From contig CAKPRA010000035.1 of NCBI GenBank assembly GCA_934180065.1, positions 1 to 18,457 of the forward strand: DNA of 18,457 nucleotides, read 5' to 3'. The notes below the pieces were generated by a model, which was not told the DNA's origin, searched no databases, and saw only the letters and a program-made list of their open reading frames with translations. The translations under genes were made by a program, and so were the position numbers. This DNA comes from an uncultured Clostridia bacterium (lineage in GTDB: Bacteria; Bacillota; Clostridia; TANB77; CAG-508). Below, one piece after another: positions 7,701 to 15,203 of this stretch (positions are counted from its first letter, which is position 1; each line of letters begins with the position of its first letter).

Positions 7701-10700
7701 AATAATAATGTGTTATATTAGCAAACCAATAATATATAAAAATAAATATGATGAGTTAAATGTTGATGAAAAGAATTATGTTCTTGAAATTGGAGAAAAA
7801 ACATGGCTATTTTTTAAAGAGCTTTTAAATAAAAGAGGAAATTATTTGCCTCCTGATAATTATCAGGAAAATAGAAAAGAAAAGGTTGTTTATAGAACTT
7901 CACCAACCAATATTGGTTTGGCATTATTAAGTGTTGTTGCAAGTTATGATTTGAATTATGAAAATAAGGAAAATACTATTAATTTGTTGAAAAAAATGAT
8001 GGATTCAATTGAAAAGTTACCAAAATGGAATGGACACTTATATAATTGGTATAATATTGAAAATTTAACTCCATTAATTCCAATGTATGTATCATCTGTT
8101 GATAGTGGAAACTTTATTGGATATTTATATGTTTTAAAACAATTTTTGATTAGAGAAAATGATTATTCAGATGATATTAATAATATGATTAATTCAATTG
8201 ATAATATTATTGATAATACTGATTTTTCAAAATTATTTGATAATAAAACTGGTTTATTCTCAATTGGATTTAATATTGAAGAAAATAAAATGACAGATTC
8301 TTATTATGATTTATTAGCATCAGAGGCAAGACAGACAAGTATTGTGGCTATTGCTAAAAAGGATATTTCTGCAAAGCATTGGAAAAATTTGAGTAGAACA
8401 TTAACTGTTCTTAATAAGTATAAAGGTTTAATTTCATGGTCTGGTACGGCTTTTGAGTATTTAATGCCTACAATTAATGTTAAAAGATATCCTAATAGTT
8501 TATTGGATGAATCTTGCAAATTTATGATAATGAGTCAAATGGAATATGCTAAGAGATTGGGAATTACATGGGGAATTTCTGAAGCGGCGTTTAATTTGAA
8601 AGACCTAAATGGAAACTATCAATATAAAGCATTTGGAATACCATGGCTTGGATTGAAAAGAGGCTTAGCAGAAGAAATGGTAACATCTTCATATGGGTGT
8701 ATGCTTGCAATTAATGATGTTCCAAAACAGGTAATTAATAATATGAAACAGCTAGAGCAAAGAGGTATGTATGATAAATATGGTTTCTATGAATCAATTG
8801 ATTATACTCCAAGTAGAGTTAATAAAGGCGAAAAAAGCTCTGTTGTAAAAACTTATATGGCTCATCATCAAGGTTTAATTTTATTGTCTATTGATAATTT
8901 AGTTAAAGATAATATTTTACAAAAAAGATTTTTCGAAAATCCTGAAATTGAGGCAATAGATATACTTCTTCAAGAGCGTATGCCAGATAATGTTATTATT
9001 GCAAAAGAGAAAAAGGAACATGTTGAGAAGATAAAATATGTTGATTATGATTATTATTCAGAGCGAATTTTTGATAAGAAAAGCGAAGATATTAATGAGT
9101 ATAATTTAATATCAAATAATGATTATACAATTCTGATTGATAAAAATGGAAATGGATATAGCAAATATAAAAATAATATTATAAATAGATTTAAAGAAAC
9201 AGATGATATTGATGAGGGAATTCACTTTTTTATAAAAGATGTAGAAACTAATAAAATATGGTCTTCTGCTAATTTAAAATTCTTAAATAATGAACAAAAA
9301 GGAAATGTAATTTTTAGTCCTGATAAAAGTGAGTTTTCGAAATCTTATGAAAATATAAAAACAACTTTATCAGTATTGGTTGCTCCTGAGGATCCAATTG
9401 AAATAAGAAATTTGAATATTAAAAATATTGGAAATACTAAAAAAACTTTAGAAATATCAAGTGTTTTTGAACCAATTATTTCTAGTTTTCAACAAGATCA
9501 TTCACATAAGGCATTTAATAATTTATTTTTGTCATATGATATGATTGATAATATTTTAGTAATTAGAAGAAAATTTAGAAATGTGGGTGAGAAAGATTTA
9601 TTTTTGGCAATTAGTCTTTATTCGGAGGAATCTTTAACAAGTGAAATTGAATTTGAGATTGATAAAAATAATTTATGTGGAAGATATGGGTTGGGAGTTC
9701 CGGCTCTAATTAGAGATTCAAAACCATTTAGTAAAAAAATAGAAAATACGACAAATCCAATTGTGGCATATAGAACTGCTATTGAAATAGATAAAAATAA
9801 TGAAAAAAATATAAATTTAATTATAAGTGTATCAGAAAATAGAAATGAAGCAATTAAAAATGTTCAAAAATATTCTGATTTTGAGGTAATAGAAAGGGCT
9901 GTTAAATTATCCAGAGCACAAGTTGAAGCAAAAATACAGTATTTGGGAATTAGTGGAAAAGATGTTAATTTGTATCAAAGGATTTTATCACATTTGTTGT
10001 TAAAGTGTGGAAAACCTAATATTAAAAACAGGAAAAATAAAATATATAAAACTTCAGAGCTATGGAAACTTGGAATTTCGGGAGATAATCCTATTTTATT
10101 GGTAAAAGTTAGCGAGATTGCAGAAATAGATATAATTAAAGAGCTTGTGAAAGCATATGAGTATTATCAGATACAAAATATAAAAATAGATTTAGTAATT
10201 ATTAATGAAGAAATTGAATCTTATGAAAACTATTTACAAGAATCTATTAATGAAATTATATGGAATTTTAGGAGCTCATCTAGTCCAAATGGAATATATG
10301 TTTTAAATAATTTGAGTGATCAAGATAAGGAGTTATTAGAAGTTAGATCAAATCTTATTCTTTGCGGTAATTATGGAAAAATCGATTTTCAATTAGATGA
10401 GTTAGATTATGATTATATTAAAAATCTGAAAAATATTAAATTTCAGGCAAAAAATAGTCTAAAAAATAATTTTGATAAAACAGATGAAATTGATAAAAAA
10501 ATAAACTTGCAGAATTTATTATATTTTAATGAATATGGTGGTTTTAGCAGTGATGGTAAAGAATATATAATAAATATTAATAAAGATAAAAAATTGCCTT
10601 TATCATGGAGTAATATTCTTGCAAATGAGAAGTTTGGAACTGTTGTTACAGAAAATATGGGTGGATATACTTGGTATAAAAACTCAAGATTAAATAGAAT

Positions 10701-12456
10701 CACAGCATGGAATAATGATCCAGTAAGAGATGTTCAATCAGAAATAATTTATTTTTCTGATTTAGAAAATAATAAAGTTTGGACTCCTTCATTAAGTCCA
10801 ATGGAAGATGAAAATGAATATTATATAAAATATGGTCTAGGATATGCCAAATATATTCATTGTTATGATTCTATTGAACAGAATATCGAAATTTTTGTTC
10901 CAAAAGATGATTCAGTTAAAATTAATTTAATAACATTAAAAAATTTATTGCCACAAAAAAGAAAATTAAAATTAACTTATTATTTGAAAAATGTGCTAGA
11001 TGAAGATGAGTTGAAAAGCAATGGATTTATTGATTTATCTTTTGATGAAAATAATAATTGTATTGTTGCAAAAAATATAGTAAATAGTGAATTTTCAAAT
11101 TATATGTATATATCTTCTAGTGAGAAAATAAACTCATATACAGGTAATAAAATGGAATTTTTCGGTGATGGAGGATTATCAAATCCTGATGGAATAAAAA
11201 TAGAGCAATTCTCAGGAAGCAATTCTTTAAATTGCGATGGAATAATTGCCTTAAATATAGAATTTGAAATTGATGCATTAGAATATAAGCAAATTGCTCT
11301 AATTTTGGGTGCTGAGAATAGCGAAATTGATTGTAAAAATACAGCTTATAAATATAGTAAAGTAGAAACCTGTACAAGAGCACTTGAGCAAGTTGCTAAG
11401 TTTTGGAGTGATTTCACTAATAAAATGAATATTAATACACCTATAGATTCTATAAATATATTATCTAATGGCTGGATTATTTATCAAGCTTTATGTTGTA
11501 GAATATTGGCAAGAACAGGATATTATCAATCTGGAGGTGCATATGGATTTAGAGATCAATTACAAGATAGTATGTGTATGAAATATTTTGATTCAGAGAT
11601 AACTAAAAATCAAATTATAAAGCATAGCAAACATCAATTTATTGAAGGTGATGTACTACATTGGTGGCATGAAGAAACCGGAAGAGGTATAAGAACAAAA
11701 TTTTCTGACGATTTGTTGTGGCTACCATATGTTGTAGCAGATTATGTAGAATATACGGAAGATTATGGAATTTTGGATATAGAAACAAATTATCTAAAAG
11801 GTGAAATTTTAGATGAGAATATTGATGAAAAATATGATCTTTATGAAAAGTCTGATGAAAAAGATAATATATATAATCATTGTATTAAAGCAATATTAAG
11901 ATCATTGAATTTTGGGGAACATGGATTACCTAAAATTGGATCAGGGGATTGGAATGATGGTTTTAGTAATGTTGGAAATCTTGGAATTGGTGAAAGTGTG
12001 TGGCTAGGATTTTTCTTATATGATGTTTTGGATAAGTTTATAAAATTAGCTGAATATAAAAATGATGAAAATAGTGTTTCTAAATTTAAGGAGTATAAAC
12101 TAAGATTAGAGCAGGCATTAAATTCAAATTGTTGGGATGGAAGATGGTATAATAGGGCTTTTTGTGATGATGGAGCAATCTTGGGAAGTATTCATAATCA
12201 AGAATGCAGAATTGATAGTATTGCTCAAAGTTGGTCTGTAATTTCTGGTGCAGGTGACGAAAACAAAATATATATCGCAATGGAAAGTTTAGAAAATCAC
12301 TTAGTTGATAAAAATAATGGTATTATAAAATTATTGGACCCACCTTTTGAAAATGGAAATTTAAATCCAGGATATATAAAAGCTTATTTGCCAGGTACAA
12401 GGGAAAATGGTGGACAATATACACATGAGTGTTGTTGTTGTGAACAGTTTTTGTAA
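4765..12456 (+). CDS. Cyclic beta-1,2-glucan synthase-like protein (GT84-glycoamylase-GH94), C-terminally truncated
   Basis: This giant membrane enzyme of the NdvB/ChvB/Cgs type has 2563 residues from ATG 4765 (AAGGAG 13 bases upstream; GTG 4717 is an unsupported earlier start). In the family the glycosyltransferase builds the beta-1,2-glucan chain and the GH94 part controls length by phosphorolysis. Seen in order: an N-terminal helical region; membrane helices at about 400-455; a glycosyltransferase domain with D642-S-D644, H755-D756 and R787-LH-RW791; more membrane helices at about 820-990; a glycoamylase-like domain at about 1040-1400 (GIPWLGLKRGLAEEM, MAHHQG); and GH94 beta-sandwich regions plus a helical-barrel domain with FSDDLLWLPY (D2315/D2316) and GSGDWNDG. 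The match ends at NGGQYTH (His2554). The last nine residues, ECCCCEQFL, are foreign and the usual C-terminal 200-300 residues are absent. The GH94 part is therefore probably inactive and the gene is best seen as interrupted. Confidence 0.9.
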   Translation: MNKYKVLDVGGALLNTEQLENYLQKIAADQILKSNSDKNTYPVPRVKENLNFIYDVYNFLNEDLKNKIPIYPAGEWILDNFYIIEKNAKIIIKNLPIKKYTRLIGIANGANKGFARVYVLAKEIVSYTDGKIDGDNLELYLKSYQNKKTLSMEELWSINIFLQIALIEKIRIICEKIYLSQMQKRKVENIIGRLVDFSQNTMFRVPKTYNLKLQENVESKYPFIEYMSYRLKQYGKNAYSYLEILEEQVNKMGSNIFDCINREHFDIATKKISIGNAIMSINALNRLNFIEIFNRTNGVEEVLNRDPAGVYEFMDYKTKEYYRAEIEKIAKKTKISEIYIARKCLELAEEKSNEDFSEVTSINKKSHVGYYLISDGKTELISNLLNKKISKMSKSGKSKLYIEGVSFLAVILCSLLGWYIQIKVGYFLLAFIVFLLSIIPVKTILIKIIQYISGKFVKPKLIPKLDFYDGIPEKYATMVVIPTIVKDKKKVNEIMDKLEVYYMANKSENLYFTLLGDCSSSKNESEDFDKEIIQAGIEKCNKLNEKYSENSFPKFNFIYRKRTWSNGENCFLGWERKRGLLDQFNNYILNKCSDNEFYNGEDSVNNNKIEISKKLSDTSFLENTFENIKQEFPKIKYIITLDSDTSLVLNTGLELVGAMAHILNKPVLNENKNLVIDGYAIMQPRVGINLLETRKSIFTKIFSGLGGTDSYTNAISDFYFDNFEEGIFTGKGIYDLKVFSEVLKNEIPENTILSHDLLEGSYVRCGLASDIMLMDGYPSNYKAYKTRLHRWIRGDWQIFSWVFKDRLNILSKSKILDNINRSLNEFFVLILLIINLFVRSKTIAIISIISILIPYILEFLNKIICKKDGELTQRKFAKEINGCISIFYKMIIDIALIPDKAYLSINAIIKALYRIIKSKKHLLEWTTAEEAEKMAKNGIEPYIIDMLPSIIIGGVFVAYSIYVNSIFNLILGILWIISPIIMCYISKPIIYKNKYDELNVDEKNYVLEIGEKTWLFFKELLNKRGNYLPPDNYQENRKEKVVYRTSPTNIGLALLSVVASYDLNYENKENTINLLKKMMDSIEKLPKWNGHLYNWYNIENLTPLIPMYVSSVDSGNFIGYLYVLKQFLIRENDYSDDINNMINSIDNIIDNTDFSKLFDNKTGLFSIGFNIEENKMTDSYYDLLASEARQTSIVAIAKKDISAKHWKNLSRTLTVLNKYKGLISWSGTAFEYLMPTINVKRYPNSLLDESCKFMIMSQMEYAKRLGITWGISEAAFNLKDLNGNYQYKAFGIPWLGLKRGLAEEMVTSSYGCMLAINDVPKQVINNMKQLEQRGMYDKYGFYESIDYTPSRVNKGEKSSVVKTYMAHHQGLILLSIDNLVKDNILQKRFFENPEIEAIDILLQERMPDNVIIAKEKKEHVEKIKYVDYDYYSERIFDKKSEDINEYNLISNNDYTILIDKNGNGYSKYKNNIINRFKETDDIDEGIHFFIKDVETNKIWSSANLKFLNNEQKGNVIFSPDKSEFSKSYENIKTTLSVLVAPEDPIEIRNLNIKNIGNTKKTLEISSVFEPIISSFQQDHSHKAFNNLFLSYDMIDNILVIRRKFRNVGEKDLFLAISLYSEESLTSEIEFEIDKNNLCGRYGLGVPALIRDSKPFSKKIENTTNPIVAYRTAIEIDKNNEKNINLIISVSENRNEAIKNVQKYSDFEVIERAVKLSRAQVEAKIQYLGISGKDVNLYQRILSHLLLKCGKPNIKNRKNKIYKTSELWKLGISGDNPILLVKVSEIAEIDIIKELVKAYEYYQIQNIKIDLVIINEEIESYENYLQESINEIIWNFRSSSSPNGIYVLNNLSDQDKELLEVRSNLILCGNYGKIDFQLDELDYDYIKNLKNIKFQAKNSLKNNFDKTDEIDKKINLQNLLYFNEYGGFSSDGKEYIININKDKKLPLSWSNILANEKFGTVVTENMGGYTWYKNSRLNRITAWNNDPVRDVQSEIIYFSDLENNKVWTPSLSPMEDENEYYIKYGLGYAKYIHCYDSIEQNIEIFVPKDDSVKINLITLKNLLPQKRKLKLTYYLKNVLDEDELKSNGFIDLSFDENNNCIVAKNIVNSEFSNYMYISSSEKINSYTGNKMEFFGDGGLSNPDGIKIEQFSGSNSLNCDGIIALNIEFEIDALEYKQIALILGAENSEIDCKNTAYKYSKVETCTRALEQVAKFWSDFTNKMNINTPIDSINILSNGWIIYQALCCRILARTGYYQSGGAYGFRDQLQDSMCMKYFDSEITKNQIIKHSKHQFIEGDVLHWWHEETGRGIRTKFSDDLLWLPYVVADYVEYTEDYGILDIETNYLKGEILDENIDEKYDLYEKSDEKDNIYNHCIKAILRSLNFGEHGLPKIGSGDWNDGFSNVGNLGIGESVWLGFFLYDVLDKFIKLAEYKNDENSVSKFKEYKLRLEQALNSNCWDGRWYNRAFCDDGAILGSIHNQECRIDSIAQSWSVISGAGDENKIYIAMESLENHLVDKNNGIIKLLDPPFENGNLNPGYIKAYLPGTRENGGQYTHECCCCEQFL

Positions 12457-12460
12457 AATA

Positions 12461-12476
12461 TGCTTGATTTCAAGCA
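12461..12476. other. Palindrome near the element junction
   Basis: TGCTTGA and TCAAGCA form a perfect 7-bp inverted repeat separated by two bases, 35 bases inside the proposed element boundary. Its place suggests a recombinase or excisionase arm site. A stem with such a short loop followed by AAAATT is not a good terminator. The rest of 12457-12549 is AT-rich and shows no gene. Confidence 0.35.
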
Positions 12477-12549
12477 AAATTAGGAAAATGGTCACAAGAA
12501 AAATCCAACTATAAAATATTGATACTCTTAAATACATAAACAAAAAGGG

Positions 12550-12578
12550 TTTATTAATTTTAAATTATATGTTAAAAT
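12550..12578 (+). promoter_or_regulatory. Probable promoter of the AlbA_2 regulator gene
   Basis: TTTATT (12550-12555) and TAAAAT (12573-12578) are spaced by 17 bases, about 40 bases upstream of the start codon. The -35 box is a weak match. Confidence 0.35.
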
Positions 12579-12619
12579 GAAAACGATAGTATGATTATAA
12601 AGGATTATGAGGTGAAAAT

Positions 12620-14077
12620 ATGAGTTTATCTAAAATAAATTCAAGAATAAATTTAGAATATTTAAAAACTGAAAAGGAAAATTTATATTTTGAGAGGAAA
12701 AAAGCAAAAATATCATTACAGGATTTAGCAAATGAAATTGCTTCTTTTGCAAATTCAAACGGTGGTATAATAGCTGTTGGAATATGTGATGATGGGAAAA
12801 TAGAAGGTTTTAATGTATATGGAAAAGACAAATTAAATGACTGTCAGAAGGTTGTTACCAATTTTTTAAAGAATACACCAACATACAGAACTGAATTAAT
12901 AGAAATAAAAAATGAAAAAGGTGAAGATGATAATTTATTGCTATTTCATATTGAGCCTGAGTTAAATTATTTAATTAGGAACAATAAAGATGAAGTGTTC
13001 TGTAGGCAGGGAGATTCTTCGATAAAATTAAATGCTAATCAAATAAGAAGTTTGGAATATGACCGAAAAGAAAGAGATTTTGAAGCTGAAGTACTATTAG
13101 AATCATCTATAAATGATATTGATACAGAGGTTATGAAAATTTATAAAAAGAAAATAGATACAGATTTATCAGATGAAGAGGTTTTAAAAGCTAGAGGATT
13201 TTTAAGAGAAAAAGATGGAAAATATCATCTAACTAAAGCAGGAATGCTATTATTTGGAAAAAATCCATCGATATATTTACCAAGTGCAAGAGTGAGAGTA
13301 TTAAAATTTGAAGGAACAGAATTTCAAGTTGGAACCGAAATGAATATAATAAAGGACAGAACATTTGACAAGTGTTTATATAGAACACTTGAACAAGCCA
13401 GAGAATTTATTAATTCACAATTGAGAGAATTTACACATTTAAATCAAGATGGTGTATTTGAAACTGTTGCTGAATATCCAGAATTTGCGTGGTATGAAGG
13501 ATTAGTAAATGCAGTATGTCATAGGGATTATTCTAATAGTGGAGAATATATAATTGTAAAATTATTTGATGATAGATTAGAAATATCAAGTCCAGGAAGA
13601 TTAGGTGGATTTGTTACATTGGAAACTATGAAGAATAAAAGATATTCTAGAAATCCACAAATTGCAAGAGTTTTAAATGAAATGGGGCTTGTAAGAGAAC
13701 TTAATGAAGGTGTAAAGAGAATATATAGTGAAATGCAAAGATTTTATTTAAAAGATCCTATTTATTCAGAACCAGATAGAAATTCTGTTTTATTAGTATT
13801 AGATAATAATATTGCAGTTAGAGCAAATAGAAAGCAGGAAACTTTGAAAAACATGGATGTCATGAAAGATAAGTGGGACTTGTTAAGCTATCCAGAAAGA
13901 CAAATATTGCAAGTTATTAACGATAAAGGGTCTGTTACTTCAGAGGATGTTCGTAAGATTATAAATAGAGGAAAAACAACTGCTGTAAAGCTTTTGAATA
14001 GATTAATGGAACTGGATTTGATTGTTTGGACAGGAACATCTAAAAAAGATACACATGGAACGTATATAATGAAATAA
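12620..14077 (+). CDS. AlbA_2 / GHKL-ATPase / winged-helix regulator (COG2865 type)
   Basis: This 485-residue protein has three parts. Residues about 15-140 form a Schlafen-type AlbA_2 domain, with LEYLKTEKENLYFERKKA, then EIASFANSNGGIIAVGICDDG, the standard nucleic-acid-binding signature. Residues about 250-390 match the HATPase_c_4/GHKL-like domain, with EGLVNAVCHRDYS and DRLEISSPGRLGG in place of the N and G1 boxes. The last 60 residues are a winged helix (SVTSEDVRKIINRGKTTAVKLLNRLMELDLI). Annotation often calls these proteins putative transcriptional regulators or RecG-like, although they are not helicases. They are common on mobile elements of Bacillota. The start follows GAGGTG at good spacing. 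It is the first gene of the inserted element and may control it. The biochemical function is not established for most members. Confidence 0.85.
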   Translation: MSLSKINSRINLEYLKTEKENLYFERKKAKISLQDLANEIASFANSNGGIIAVGICDDGKIEGFNVYGKDKLNDCQKVVTNFLKNTPTYRTELIEIKNEKGEDDNLLLFHIEPELNYLIRNNKDEVFCRQGDSSIKLNANQIRSLEYDRKERDFEAEVLLESSINDIDTEVMKIYKKKIDTDLSDEEVLKARGFLREKDGKYHLTKAGMLLFGKNPSIYLPSARVRVLKFEGTEFQVGTEMNIIKDRTFDKCLYRTLEQAREFINSQLREFTHLNQDGVFETVAEYPEFAWYEGLVNAVCHRDYSNSGEYIIVKLFDDRLEISSPGRLGGFVTLETMKNKRYSRNPQIARVLNEMGLVRELNEGVKRIYSEMQRFYLKDPIYSEPDRNSVLLVLDNNIAVRANRKQETLKNMDVMKDKWDLLSYPERQILQVINDKGSVTSEDVRKIINRGKTTAVKLLNRLMELDLIVWTGTSKKDTHGTYIMK

Positions 14078-14100
14078 AATATTTTTTGCTGACATTGAGC

Positions 14101-14190
14101 ACGGATTAGTACAGATTAGCACAAATTAACACAGTTCAGTACAGTTCAACACAGTTCAGCACAGTTCAGCACAGTTCAGTACAGTTCACT
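14101..14190 (+). repeat. Nine 10-bp tandem repeats (iteron-like array)
   Basis: Nine consecutive units of exactly 10 bases fit the consensus ACAGTTCAGC. In order they are ACGGATTAGT, ACAGATTAGC, ACAAATTAAC, ACAGTTCAGT, ACAGTTCAAC, ACAGTTCAGC twice, ACAGTTCAGT and ACAGTTCACT. The first three are the most diverged. A 10-bp period places each unit on the same face of the helix, as for cooperative protein binding. The array lies between the AlbA_2 gene and a helix-turn-helix replication-type gene, so a replication origin or operator is the likely role. It is too short-spaced and spacerless to be a CRISPR array. Confidence 0.85.
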
Positions 14191-14202
14191 TTTGGTGAAC
14201 TG
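14182..14202 (+). other. Palindrome closing the repeat array
   Basis: CAGTTCAC pairs with GTGAACTG around the loop TTTTG. The left arm is the last repeat unit. The right arm is an inverted copy of the repeat core, so it could also pair with the TTCA-containing upstream units in single-stranded DNA or RNA. This may be a second binding orientation for the same protein or the stem of a replication origin. Confidence 0.6.
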
Positions 14203-14221
14203 CATTTAGTAATATTGAAAG

Positions 14222-14259
14222 TAAACTTTAAGAATTAAAATCTTAAGGTTTATTTTTTT
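14222..14259 (+). terminator. Terminator or attenuator upstream of the replication-type gene
   Basis: TAAACTTTAAGA (14222-14233) pairs with TCTTAAGGTTTA (14241-14252) with one G-U pair, and seven T residues follow. It sits 88 bases before the start of the next gene. It could end transcription of the AlbA_2 gene, or act as an attenuator in the leader of the replication gene, as in several Gram-positive plasmids. The structure is seen; the attenuator role is inferred. Confidence 0.7.
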
Positions 14260-14346
14260 GCCTAATTTTATTACTATAGGCAACTAAAATAGGCTGGAAT
14301 TTATATTTGATGCAAATTACTAATAAAAGAAAGGAGATGAGGTTAT

Positions 14347-14862
14347 ATGGACAAGCAGAGGCTAAAAGGTTTATGGATACCAGCAGAAATATTATTAGAT
14401 GAAAATTTATCCGACAAAGAAAAAATAATACTATCAATAATTCTATACTTAAGCAAAGAAACTGGAAGTTGTTTTGCAAGCAATAAATATCTAGCAAGTA
14501 TTGTAAATGTAACCTCTGACAGAATATCAAAAATAGTTAGTATGTTACATAAAAAGAAATACATAGAAGTAAAATTGAAATATAAACTGCAAAGTAAAGA
14601 GGTTGAAAACAGACAGATAATACCAAATAAAAATAAAATGCTGTTATATACTCAAAGTATAGGTAAAAGTACCTATAGCAATAGTTCAAAAGAACCATAT
14701 CCTATAGGTGAAAACAACAAAGATATAATAAATAATAATATAAATAAGAAAATATATAATAACGACAAAGGAACAAATAGAAAAATTCAATTTGAATATG
14801 AACAAAGAGATTATTCTAATTTAGATTTTTCAAAATTTTATACTAATCAGTTAAAAAATTAG
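14347..14862 (+). CDS. Helix-turn-helix protein, putative replication initiator
   Basis: In this 171-residue protein, residues about 1-85 form a winged helix of the HTH_36 / replication-initiator N-terminal type. It opens with the family-like GLWIPAEILLDENLSDKEKIILSIILYLS, continues with CFASNKYLASIVNVTSDRISKIVSMLHKKKYIEV, and is followed by a low-complexity Asn/Lys-rich linker (NNKDIINNNINKK). The C-terminal 30 residues are charged with no clear domain. The start follows AAGGAG at ten bases. Proteins of this kind sit next to origin repeats and mobilization genes in Bacillota plasmids and integrative elements, which is exactly the context here. It is shorter than complete initiators, so it may be an accessory or minimal initiator. 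Replication function is inferred. Confidence 0.75.
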   Translation: MDKQRLKGLWIPAEILLDENLSDKEKIILSIILYLSKETGSCFASNKYLASIVNVTSDRISKIVSMLHKKKYIEVKLKYKLQSKEVENRQIIPNKNKMLLYTQSIGKSTYSNSSKEPYPIGENNKDIINNNINKKIYNNDKGTNRKIQFEYEQRDYSNLDFSKFYTNQLKN

Positions 14863-14871
14863 CATAAAAAC

Positions 14872-14918
14872 AAATCAGTTACCATAGCAGAAATGCTAAA
14901 TAGGTAGCTGATTTTTTT
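14872..14918 (+). terminator. Strong intrinsic terminator after the replication-type gene
   Basis: AAATCAGTTACC (14872-14883) pairs with GGTAGCTGATTT (14903-14914), one G-U pair included. An inner hairpin TAGCA-GAAA-TGCTA is stacked inside, and seven T residues follow. It begins nine bases after the TAG stop codon. Confidence 0.85.
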
Positions 14919-15066
14919 ATCTCGAATGAAAAACATATTATCAAGAAAGATTCATTCGAGATAAGCCATAAAAATGTGAAAACGTTTTTATGGAATGGTA
15001 CATACAAGCTATTAAGCAAATGCTGGACAAAAAGTATGTACCATTAAAGCTTCTTTTAGAGAAGCT
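14917..15066. other. Cluster of four perfect hairpins between rep-type and mob genes
   Basis: Four non-overlapping perfect inverted repeats follow one another: a 14-bp stem TTATCTCGAATGAA (14917-14930 with 14951-14964); CCATAAAAA (14966-14974 with 14985-14993); AATGGTACATAC (14994-15005 with 15034-15045); and AGCTTCT (15048-15054 with 15060-15066). The region is noncoding. Such density is typical of single-strand origins or relaxosome-binding regions next to an oriT. No named origin consensus was recognised. Confidence 0.6.
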
Positions 15067-15071
15067 GATAA

Positions 15072-15144
15072 GGGGTGTGGGGCAAAAGCCCTGCCATACA
15101 GACAAACTTGTTTGTCTAGTATGTTAGACATTCATAAGAATGTC
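15072..15144 (+). other. oriT: Origin of transfer (oriT), pMV158/MobV type
   Basis: TAGTATGTTA (15117-15126) differs at one base from the pMV158 nick site TAGTGTG/TTA, so nicking is predicted between 15123 and 15124. The nick lies in the six-base loop of GTCTA-GTATGT-TAGAC (15114-15129). That stem overlaps an upstream hairpin AGACAAAC-TT-GTTTGTCT (15100-15117) and a downstream one GACATTC-ATAA-GAATGTC (15127-15144), so only some can form together. The same layout, with loop GTGTGT, is known at the pMV158 oriT. A G-rich segment with GGGC-AAAA-GCCC (15080-15091) precedes it. The site ends 60 bases before a MobV relaxase gene, as expected. Confidence 0.78.
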
Positions 15145-15203
15145 GCAAAGAAAAAAACGTGGAGATACAGCAATTAGAAAATAAAAAGGAGGCAAATTAA
15201 AAT

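Noticed and set aside
7128..11383. Several minus-strand open frames inside the glucan synthase gene
   Set aside because: They overlap a continuous conserved coding region, lack ribosome binding sites and resemble no family.
12429..12442. GTT-rich run encoding four Cys codons as a metal-binding tail
   Set aside because: It begins exactly where family homology ends and is most simply foreign DNA read in frame until the first stop.
12427..12530. Frameshift as the cause of the glucan synthase truncation
   Set aside because: The other two plus-strand frames after 12426 do not encode the expected GH94 continuation and soon meet stops.
14101..14190. CRISPR array
   Set aside because: Units are 10 bp with no unique spacers, and no cas gene is present.
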